The notes below the pieces were generated by a model. It ran no database searches. It saw only the letters and a list, made by a program, of their open reading frames with translations, and was not told the DNA's origin. From the NCBI RefSeq assembly GCF_000632225.1, contig NZ_JFYV01000055.1, positions 1-64,000 of the forward strand: 64,000 nt of DNA, given 5' to 3'. This document shows, piece after piece, positions 44,815 through 51,791 of the stretch. The stretch comes from Sphingomonas sp. RIT328. Lineage in GTDB: Bacteria > Pseudomonadota > Alphaproteobacteria > Sphingomonadales > Sphingomonadaceae. A program made the translations under genes and the position numbers. The stretch's first letter is position 1. The number at the start of each line of letters is the position of its first letter.

Positions 44815-45588
44815 CTAATCAAGGCCGAGGGCGGCGCGGGCGACGCGCTTCACCTCCGGGTCGAGCGGCGGCGGGCTCATGTCGACGCCCGCCGCGAGCC
44901 GGTCGGCGATGAGGCGCAGCGCGGCGATCCGCGCCGCCTTCTTGTCGTCGCCGGCGATCACCGTCCAGGGCGCGCCGCCGGTATCGGTGCGCGCGAACAT
45001 ATCGTGCATCGCCAGCAGATAGTCGCCGCGGCGGCCGCGGTTGCGATAATCGTCGAGGCCGGTCTTCCACCGCTTCCACGGATCGTCGAGCCGTCGTTCG
45101 AGCCGATGGTCCTGCTCGGCCTGGCTGATGTGGACGAACAGCTTGATGAGGGTGATGCCGTCCGCCATCATCTCCGCCTCGAAGGCGTTGATCTCCTCAT
45201 AGCCGCGCTGCCATTCCGCTTCGCTCGCATAGCCTTCTACCCGCTCGACGAGGACGCGCCCGTACCAGCTGCGGTCGAACACCGCGATATCGCCCGGCGC
45301 GGGCAAGGCGCGGCGGAAGCGCCAGAGGAAGTCGTGCGCCTTCTCCTCCTCGGTCGGCGCGGCGATCGGGTGGACGTCGAAATGGCGCGGGTCCCAACTG
45401 GTGGTCAGCCGCTGGATGATGCCGCCCTTGCCCGCCGCGTCCCAGCCTTCGAACATGATCACCGCGCGCCCGCCACGGACGATATAGGCGACGAGGATCT
45501 GTTCGAGCCGGTCCTGCAAGTCGGCGAGATCGCGCTTGTAATGGCCCTTGTACGGCTTGTCGGTTTCGTAATCGGCGAGAGCGATCAT
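44815..45588 (-). CDS. ppk2: Polyphosphate kinase 2 family protein
   Basis: PPK2-type nucleoside kinase using polyphosphate to phosphorylate nucleotides. It has 257 aa, a single PPK2 domain. Walker A is GWDAAGKGG (K54), the lid region is arginine-rich (FLWRFRRALP), and Walker B is VFDRSWYGRVLVERVEG. Which nucleotide it prefers cannot be decided from sequence. AGGAGG precedes the ATG. It sits downstream of DUF2332 on the same strand. PPK1 and PPX are encoded separately at 58-62 kb. Confidence 0.92.
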   Translation of the reverse strand: MIALADYETDKPYKGHYKRDLADLQDRLEQILVAYIVRGGRAVIMFEGWDAAGKGGIIQRLTTSWDPRHFDVHPIAAPTEEEKAHDFLWRFRRALPAPGDIAVFDRSWYGRVLVERVEGYASEAEWQRGYEEINAFEAEMMADGITLIKLFVHISQAEQDHRLERRLDDPWKRWKTGLDDYRNRGRRGDYLLAMHDMFARTDTGGAPWTVIAGDDKKAARIAALRLIADRLAAGVDMSPPPLDPEVKRVARAALGLD

Positions 45589-45645
45589 CCGCGGCGTCCT
45601 CCTGTGCTGGGGAGGCGAGAACGCATCAGCCGCGTCCGCGTCGCA

Positions 45646-46731
45646 TCAGTCGCTCGGTCCGTGCCATTCGACCCAGGCGCCATAAGCGTGGCAGGTGGCG
45701 AGATGCTGCGTGCTGCCGTCGGGCCAGAGCGTCAGGCTGAGGTGCACCGCGTCGCGCGCCGCGGTCCATTCGAAGGCGATCCGCGCCAGCGGCCGGTGCG
45801 CATCGGCGCGGACGCCCGCGTCGCGGAACGCCGCCTCGACGGCACGCCGACCCGCCGGATCGAGATATTGCAGCGCCATCGAATGGACGACGACGCGGCA
45901 GCATCGCTCCGCCTGCGGCAGGGCGAGGCGCGCGGGCAGCCAGGTCGTGATGTCGCCCTGGTCGACCTGCGGCGGTCGCGCCAGCGCGATGGCGATCGCG
46001 GCGGAGAGGCGTTGCAGCCGCTCCTGCTGGTCCGCCCAGATGAACGCCATCAGCCGCGCCCGCGCCGCCGGATCGGCGATGTCGACCGGCCGCAGATCGA
46101 CGCCCCGCGCCGACCGGATCGCGATCGGCCGCACCGGCGGCGGCGGGCCATGCCAGTCCGGCGCCACCCGCACCGGCGATCCCGGACAGCCGATTTCGCG
46201 CCCGCCGAGCGTATAGGCATACCGATCGAGGTTGAGCGCGAGCCCGGCGCTCGCGCCGAGTTCGAGCAGCTCGCACGGCATGTCGAAGCGCCGGCGGGCG
46301 ACCATCAGCGCCGCGACGATCGAGGCGGTGCGGCCGACTTCGTTGGTCTGCGGCGGATCGCGCAGCCAGTCGACGATCATCGCATCGCCCTGCGCCAGCG
46401 CCTCGCCGATCGCCGCGTCGAAATCGCCGCGCTGCGTCCGGTAGAGCGCGGTGAGCGCCGGGATCGCCTCGCTGCGGGCGAGCGCGTGCAGCGCCGCATT
46501 GACGCGCATCGCCAGCGCATCGGCGGCGACATCGCGCGGCCATGCCGCGATCAGCGCGGCGGTGCGCGGCGCATGGTGCAATTGCCGCTCCGTGGCCTCG
46601 AGCACCGCCGGGACGAAGGTCGAGCCGAGGGCGCGCACGACCTCGGCATGGGAGGCGAGCGGACCCGGCTGGGGCAACGATCGATCAGCCGTGATCCGCG
46701 CCGACGCTGACAGGGTCAAAACGTATCCCAA
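45646..46731 (-). CDS. DUF2332 family protein, unknown function
   Basis: A 361-aa cytoplasmic protein of the DUF2332 family. The signature CELLELGASAGLALNLDRYAY (about 155-175) resembles motif I of SAM-binding methyltransferases, and VVVHSMALQYL resembles a later strand of that fold; both are inference. The frame begins at an ATG inside the chemoreceptor 3' end (16-nt overlap). A TTG start some codons downstream is possible, because the first 20-25 residues look poorly conserved. It is placed between a chemoreceptor and ppk2 on one strand. Confidence 0.8.
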   Translation of the reverse strand: MGYVLTLSASARITADRSLPQPGPLASHAEVVRALGSTFVPAVLEATERQLHHAPRTAALIAAWPRDVAADALAMRVNAALHALARSEAIPALTALYRTQRGDFDAAIGEALAQGDAMIVDWLRDPPQTNEVGRTASIVAALMVARRRFDMPCELLELGASAGLALNLDRYAYTLGGREIGCPGSPVRVAPDWHGPPPPVRPIAIRSARGVDLRPVDIADPAARARLMAFIWADQQERLQRLSAAIAIALARPPQVDQGDITTWLPARLALPQAERCCRVVVHSMALQYLDPAGRRAVEAAFRDAGVRADAHRPLARIAFEWTAARDAVHLSLTLWPDGSTQHLATCHAYGAWVEWHGPSD

Positions 46732-48545
46732 TCCCCATTGGCGACGAGCCGCGGCCGTCCCGGCTCCTTCGGCATGTCCGCCTCCGTCTTGGTCGGGGTG
46801 AGCACGCGCACCGGGCGCGACGGCGGTGCCGGCGGCGGTGGCGGTACCGCGGCCGCGGCATCGATCCTGAACGAATCGACGGATCGATCGAGCGCCTCCG
46901 CCTTGTCCGCGAGCTGACGCGCCGCCGCCGAGGTCTGTTCGACCATCGCGGCATTTTCCTGCGTCATCGTATCCATTTCGCCGATCGCGGTGTTGACCTG
47001 CGCGAGGCTGCGCGCCTGCTGGTCGGAGGATTGAGCGATCGCCTCGATCGCGACGCTGACCGCGGCGACGCGATCGATGATCCGTGCGAGCGCCTGCCCC
47101 GTCTCGTCGACGCGGGTGACCCCGGTGCGGATATGCGCCGCGGCGGAATTGACCATCTGCTTGACCTCGGTGGCGGCATTGGCGGAGCGTTGCGCGAGCG
47201 CGCGCACCTCCTGCGCCACGACCGCGAAGCCGCGCCCGGCCTCCCCCGCCCGCGCCGCCTCGACACCGGCGTTGAGCGCGAGCAGGTTGGTCTGGAAGGC
47301 GATGCCGTCGATCAGCGCGATGATATCGGCGATCTCCTTGCTCGCCTTGTCGATCCCCTGCATCGCGGCGATCGCCTCGCGCACCACCGTACCGCCCTGC
47401 TCCGCCTCGCCCTTCGCCTCGCTCATCGAGCGGCTCGCGCCGATCGCGGCGCCGGCACCGTCATGGATCGAGCGGGTGACCTCGTCGAGCGCCGCGGCGG
47501 ATTGCTCGATCGCCGCCGCCTGCTGCTCGGTGCGTTGCGAGAGATGCTGGGTGGCGCGGCTGATCTCGTCCGTATTGTGCAGGATCGCCGTGGCGCCGGC
47601 GCGCACCTCGGCGACGGTGCGCGACAGGCTTTCGGCGGCGTGGTTGAGATCGTCCGCGAAGCTCAGATAGCTGTCGGGCATGCCCTCGATGCGGACGGTG
47701 AGATCCGCCGCGGCGAGCCGCCGTAGACCGTCACCGATCTTCGCCGCCGCCGCGTCGCGCTCGATCGTCGCCGCGACCTTGGCCTTGGCGGTATCGCGGA
47801 ACACGGTGACCGCCTGCGCCATGGCGCCGAGCTCGTCGTCGCGATCGGTCGCGGGTACATCGACATCGTTGCGGCCGGCGACGAGGTCGGTCATCACGCC
47901 GGTCAGCGCGGTGATCGGCCGGGCGATCTGGCGGCCGAGCACGTTGGCGAGGGTGAACGCCAGTCCCATCAGTGCGATCGAACCGATGATGAGCACCACC
48001 ACGGCATGATGGATCGCGCGGTCCTGCTGCGCGGCATTGGCCTCCATCTCCTTGGTCTCGACGTTGCGCAGGTCGCGCAGCGGCAGCGCGACCTTGCTGA
48101 CCAGCACCTTCTCGCCCGCGGCGCGCACCGCCGCCTCGGCAGCCTCGCGCCGGCCGTCCCTGACCCATTGGATCAGCCGGTCGCCCCAGTCGCGGCGCCA
48201 CGCCAGCGCCTCGCGATTGGCGATATGCAGCCGGTCCAGCTTATCGGCGTCACCGCGCAGCAGGTCCTCGAGCTCGGCCGCGGTATCGTCATAGGCCTTG
48301 GCGCCCTCGTTGTAGGATTTGAGGTAGGACGGGTCGCCGGTGACGAGAAAGCCGCGGAACTGGCTGTTCTGCCGCAGCATCGAGGTTTCGAGCGTCAGCG
48401 CCTTGGCATAGATCGTCTGGCTGATGTTGTTGCGCGCGGTGGACCGCTCGATCGACTGGATGTTCAGGAAGAACACCAGCATGACGATCGCCGCGGTGGC
48501 GTTGATGGCGAGGAACGACAAGCCGAGCTTGCGCGGGATCTTCAT
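46716..48545 (-). CDS. Methyl-accepting chemotaxis protein
   Basis: Transmembrane chemoreceptor of 609 aa. TM1 is near residues 9-28 (LSFLAINATAAIVMLVFFL), and the periplasmic domain of about 150 residues resembles the CHASE3/4HB helical type. TM2 is near 183-205, then HAMP and the signalling domain with the conserved tip AFQTNLLALNAGVEAARAGE. A Pro-rich linker leads to the C-terminal GDWDTF, a pentapeptide of the NWETF type that docks CheR/CheB. ATG 48545 has GGAGGT upstream and replaces a longer open frame. No che genes lie nearby. Confidence 0.95.
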   Translation of the reverse strand: MKIPRKLGLSFLAINATAAIVMLVFFLNIQSIERSTARNNISQTIYAKALTLETSMLRQNSQFRGFLVTGDPSYLKSYNEGAKAYDDTAAELEDLLRGDADKLDRLHIANREALAWRRDWGDRLIQWVRDGRREAAEAAVRAAGEKVLVSKVALPLRDLRNVETKEMEANAAQQDRAIHHAVVVLIIGSIALMGLAFTLANVLGRQIARPITALTGVMTDLVAGRNDVDVPATDRDDELGAMAQAVTVFRDTAKAKVAATIERDAAAAKIGDGLRRLAAADLTVRIEGMPDSYLSFADDLNHAAESLSRTVAEVRAGATAILHNTDEISRATQHLSQRTEQQAAAIEQSAAALDEVTRSIHDGAGAAIGASRSMSEAKGEAEQGGTVVREAIAAMQGIDKASKEIADIIALIDGIAFQTNLLALNAGVEAARAGEAGRGFAVVAQEVRALAQRSANAATEVKQMVNSAAAHIRTGVTRVDETGQALARIIDRVAAVSVAIEAIAQSSDQQARSLAQVNTAIGEMDTMTQENAAMVEQTSAAARQLADKAEALDRSVDSFRIDAAAAVPPPPPAPPSRPVRVLTPTKTEADMPKEPGRPRLVANGDWDTF

Positions 48546-48689
48546 GGTCGTCGGACCTCCAGAAGCGGTAAACAGGGGTGGCGTCGCGACCGGGCGGTGC
48601 TGGAACGCTCCATGCACGGCTCGGCGTACCGATATGCCGGGTGGATCGCCGACCGCTCGGTCGGATCGGCCAGTAATGCGTTCATCTTA
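48542..48689 (-). promoter_or_regulatory. Candidate sigma-28 promoter and/or upstream ORF of the chemoreceptor
   Basis: TAAG (complement of 48686-48689), a 15-nt spacer and GCCGATCC (complement of 48663-48670) resemble the FliA consensus TAAA-N15-GCCGATAA, 118 nt before the receptor ATG. The same stretch can be read as a 47-codon frame (48685 to 48542) with GGGGG before its ATG and a stop overlapping the receptor ATG. These readings compete. The rest of the 316-nt gap to 48861 shows only the receptor terminator. Confidence 0.35.
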
Positions 48690-48820
48690 CCCCCGGCATA
48701 CGCTGCAGTGACGGCGTCGCCCCACTCGTCGGGGCGCCGGCCGCCCCCGCGAAGGTCGGTGTTCGCATTATAGGTCCGATCCGACGCTCATGCGTCTCAC
48801 AACCCCATTCTTTCGACGGA

Positions 48821-48852
48821 GCGGCGGCGCCTGGCCGATCCGGCGCCGCCGC
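48821..48852 (-). terminator. Terminator-like hairpin after TonB receptor 1
   Basis: An 11-bp perfect stem (GCGGCGGCGCC at 48821-48831 with its complement at 48842-48852) lies 9 nt beyond the receptor stop on the minus strand. No T-run follows. Confidence 0.5.
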
Positions 48853-48861
48853 GGACGCGCG

Positions 48862-51585
48862 CTAGAAGCGCGAGCGGAGCGTCAGGCCGTAGGTGCGGGG
48901 TTCGGCCAGCATGGCGATGGTCAGCGCATTGCCGACCGCGTAGCGCGGGTAACCGAACCGCTCGACCTGCGAGAGGCTGCCGTTGCCTTGCAGATAGGCG
49001 GAGGAGGCGACCTGTTCGTAGCGCGCGTTGAGGACATTCTGTCCCCACAGCTCGACCGACCAGCGCTGGTCGCGTCCCCGCACGCCGATCCGGGCATTGA
49101 CCAGCAGATAGGCCGGCTGCCGCTTCTCGACGAACAGGTCGGAGCCGGCGCTATAGTCGCTGCTCAGCCGGCTATCGACGTAGAAGAGCGCCGACAGGCC
49201 CGTGTCGCCCAACGCCGGTGTCCAGCTCGCCGATTCGGTGACGACGTGACGCGGCGCATTGGAGAGCTGATTGCCCGGCAGCAGGAACAGGCTGGTGCTA
49301 AGCGGGGCGCCCTCGGCGCTGCCGACCAGATTATGCCGGTATTGCGTATAGGCATAGGTGTAGCCGGCGGTGACCGTCACATCGCGGCGGGGATAGAGCC
49401 CGGCCTCGATCTCGATACCCCGCGTCACCACGCCGGCGCCGACGGTGCCGGTGCAGCGCCCCGAACCCCTGAGCCGATCGATGTCGGTACCGTGAAGCGA
49501 TTCGCTGCACGCGCCGATATTCTGCACGACGAATGCCGCGCCATTGAAGGTGTTAAGCTGGAAGTTGCTGAAATCCGACCGGAAGGCGGCGATGTTCGCG
49601 CTGAAGGCGGCGCCGCTGTACTTGGCGCCGACCTCCACCGCGCGCACCGTCTCGGGATCGAAGCGCAGGCTGCTGCCCGCCGCCGCCGGCGTCGTATAGG
49701 CGTCGTCGGCCAGCCCTGCGCGGGCAAGATTGTAGCCGCCTGCCTTATAGCCATGCGCATAGGATGCGTAGAACAGTGTGTGCGGCCGCGCCTGCCAGGA
49801 CAGGACCGCCGTGCCGGTCACCTGCCCCTCGCGCTTCGCATCGGCGATCGGCGTGTCGTTGAACGCCGTGGTCGAATTGCCCGCGCAGCTCTGCCGGATG
49901 ATCGCCGCCGCCGCTCGCCGGACGCGTGGATCGCGGTTCGAGAACAGGCCGGCGAGGCTGGACTGCTGGACCCCGCAGGTGACGTTGTCGCTATTGAGCG
50001 CCGCATGCAGCGTCTTGCGCTCATGGGTATAGCGCATTCCGCCCGTCACGCTCAGCCTATCGGTGATGCGATAGATATTATGGGTGAAGACAGCGAAATT
50101 GTCGCTCGTCTGCTGGAAGATATCGTGCGCGTTGGTGACGTCGTGCAACGCGGTCAGCCGATCGATCCCGGCGATCAGCGGCCTGCCGATATTGGCGATC
50201 GCGGTGGAGCGGATCGCCGGCTTGATGCAGCCGGGCGCGCGGACATCGCGCACCGCCCCGGCCGGATCGAAGGCGGCGAGCATGCTGCACGCGGCGAAGA
50301 CGCCATAGTGCGATCCGAAGTGCAGCGATTCGACCGAACGCAGCGTCTCATGCGCGAAATAGCCGCCGACCAGCCAGTCGAGGCGATTGCCGAAGGCCGT
50401 GCCGCTCAGCCGCGTTTCCTGCGTGAAGGTGTGGAATTGCCGGTACGCATCCTTGCCGCGATAGGCGATGTCGAGATTGGTGCCGTCGAAGTCTCCCGCC
50501 GTCCCCGCCTTATATTCGCGATAGGCGCTGATCGAGATGAGCTGGACGTCGCCCGACGTCCAGCCGATGCGTGACGACAGGCCATAGTCCTTGACGATAT
50601 TGCCATAGGCGCGGCCGGGGGTGATCGCGATCTGGCGATTGTAGGGATCGCCGTCGCTCGGCAGCACGCCGCCCATGTCCTTCATCAGCGTGACGATCCG
50701 GTTGCGGGGCGCGAAGGCGACATCGCCCGGCCGACCGGGAGTGGGATCATATTTCTCGCGCGTGTCGACATAGACCGCGCCGCAGCATTTCTCGTTGCGG
50801 TAGGTATAGTCGCCGATCAGGCGCAGCGACAGCCCGTCCTGCGGCTTGAAGAACAGCTGGCCGCGGACGAAGGCGCGGCGGCGATCGTTATAGTCGGTGT
50901 CGTTGACGACGTCGTGATAGAAGCCGTCGCGCCTGGCGGTGACGCCGTCGATGCGGAAGGCGAGCACGTCCTTGACCAACGGGCCGGTGATCGCGCCGGC
51001 GAGCCTTATCGCCTGATAATTGCCGTAGCTCGCCTCGCCATAGCCGCCGTAGGTGAATTCGGGATATTTGGTGTAGATGCTGATCGCGCCCGCCGACGAA
51101 TTGCGTCCCGACAGCGTCCCCTGCGGGCCGCGCAGCACCTCGATCCGCTCGATCTCGCCGATGTCGTTGAGGCCGTTGCCGGTGCGGTTGCGATAGACGC
51201 CGTCGATGAACATCGCGACCGAGCTTTCCAGCCCGGGATTGTCGCCGACGGTGCCGATGCCGCGCAGCCGGGCGGTCGCATTCGCCTCCGACCCCGACGA
51301 CGCGACCATCAGCGACGGTGCGAGCTGCGCGGTCTGGCGGATATCGGTCGCGCCGGAATTCTGCAGGGCGGTGGTGCCATAAGCGCTCACCGCGATCGGC
51401 ACGTCGGACAGGCGCTGCGACCGGCGGGTCGCGGTGACGATGATGTCCGACGTATTCTCGGCGACGGGCGCCTTGTCCGCATCGCTCCTGGCGGTGGGCG
51501 GCAGCCCGCGCAGCCCCTGCGCCGCGACCGGCGCGGTCACGCCGACACAGCCGACCGCCGCCAATAGATATCCCAATGTCCGCAT
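48862..51585 (-). CDS. TonB-dependent receptor, tandem copy 1
   Basis: Outer-membrane receptor of 907 aa. A signal peptide ends near VAAQ (about residue 23), and the TonB box region is SDIIVTATRRSQ. The plug has VPIAVSAYGTTALQNSGA, IDGVYRNRTG and the motif IEVLRGPQGTLSGRNSSAGAI. The barrel ends with EPRTYGLTLRSRF. ATG 51585 follows AGGGGG. An AT-rich 130-nt leader holds TGGTATCAT (complement of 51669-51677), an extended -10 candidate. It is closely related to the next gene. The ligand is unknown; this sphingomonad type is often linked to plant or aromatic compounds, but nothing here confirms it. Confidence 0.93.
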   Translation of the reverse strand: MRTLGYLLAAVGCVGVTAPVAAQGLRGLPPTARSDADKAPVAENTSDIIVTATRRSQRLSDVPIAVSAYGTTALQNSGATDIRQTAQLAPSLMVASSGSEANATARLRGIGTVGDNPGLESSVAMFIDGVYRNRTGNGLNDIGEIERIEVLRGPQGTLSGRNSSAGAISIYTKYPEFTYGGYGEASYGNYQAIRLAGAITGPLVKDVLAFRIDGVTARRDGFYHDVVNDTDYNDRRRAFVRGQLFFKPQDGLSLRLIGDYTYRNEKCCGAVYVDTREKYDPTPGRPGDVAFAPRNRIVTLMKDMGGVLPSDGDPYNRQIAITPGRAYGNIVKDYGLSSRIGWTSGDVQLISISAYREYKAGTAGDFDGTNLDIAYRGKDAYRQFHTFTQETRLSGTAFGNRLDWLVGGYFAHETLRSVESLHFGSHYGVFAACSMLAAFDPAGAVRDVRAPGCIKPAIRSTAIANIGRPLIAGIDRLTALHDVTNAHDIFQQTSDNFAVFTHNIYRITDRLSVTGGMRYTHERKTLHAALNSDNVTCGVQQSSLAGLFSNRDPRVRRAAAAIIRQSCAGNSTTAFNDTPIADAKREGQVTGTAVLSWQARPHTLFYASYAHGYKAGGYNLARAGLADDAYTTPAAAGSSLRFDPETVRAVEVGAKYSGAAFSANIAAFRSDFSNFQLNTFNGAAFVVQNIGACSESLHGTDIDRLRGSGRCTGTVGAGVVTRGIEIEAGLYPRRDVTVTAGYTYAYTQYRHNLVGSAEGAPLSTSLFLLPGNQLSNAPRHVVTESASWTPALGDTGLSALFYVDSRLSSDYSAGSDLFVEKRQPAYLLVNARIGVRGRDQRWSVELWGQNVLNARYEQVASSAYLQGNGSLSQVERFGYPRYAVGNALTIAMLAEPRTYGLTLRSRF

Positions 51586-51715
51586 ATTCGCCCCCTGACT
51601 GTTTGCCGGGAGCGATTGGCCGCGACATCGCTAATGAAAAGTTAATCCCGGAACAGGATATTGGCCGAATGATACCATATCTCGGAAATAAGACGGTTTA
51701 AAGTTTTGGGGCTTC

Positions 51716-51779
51716 GACCGCGTGATGCCGCGGTCGTCGAACGGGGACGACGAGGTGGCGCCGGGCCTCCGGCGCCACC
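51716..51779 (-). terminator. Double hairpin after TonB receptor 2
   Basis: The nearest hairpin is an 11-bp perfect stem with a 4-nt loop (51754-51764 with 51769-51779). A second stem, GACCGCG-N6-CGCGGTC, lies at 51716-51735. Both sit between the receptor 2 stop and the receptor 1 promoter region, so the two receptors are probably transcribed separately. Confidence 0.6.
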
Positions 51780-51791
51780 CCGTCGCCGGTG

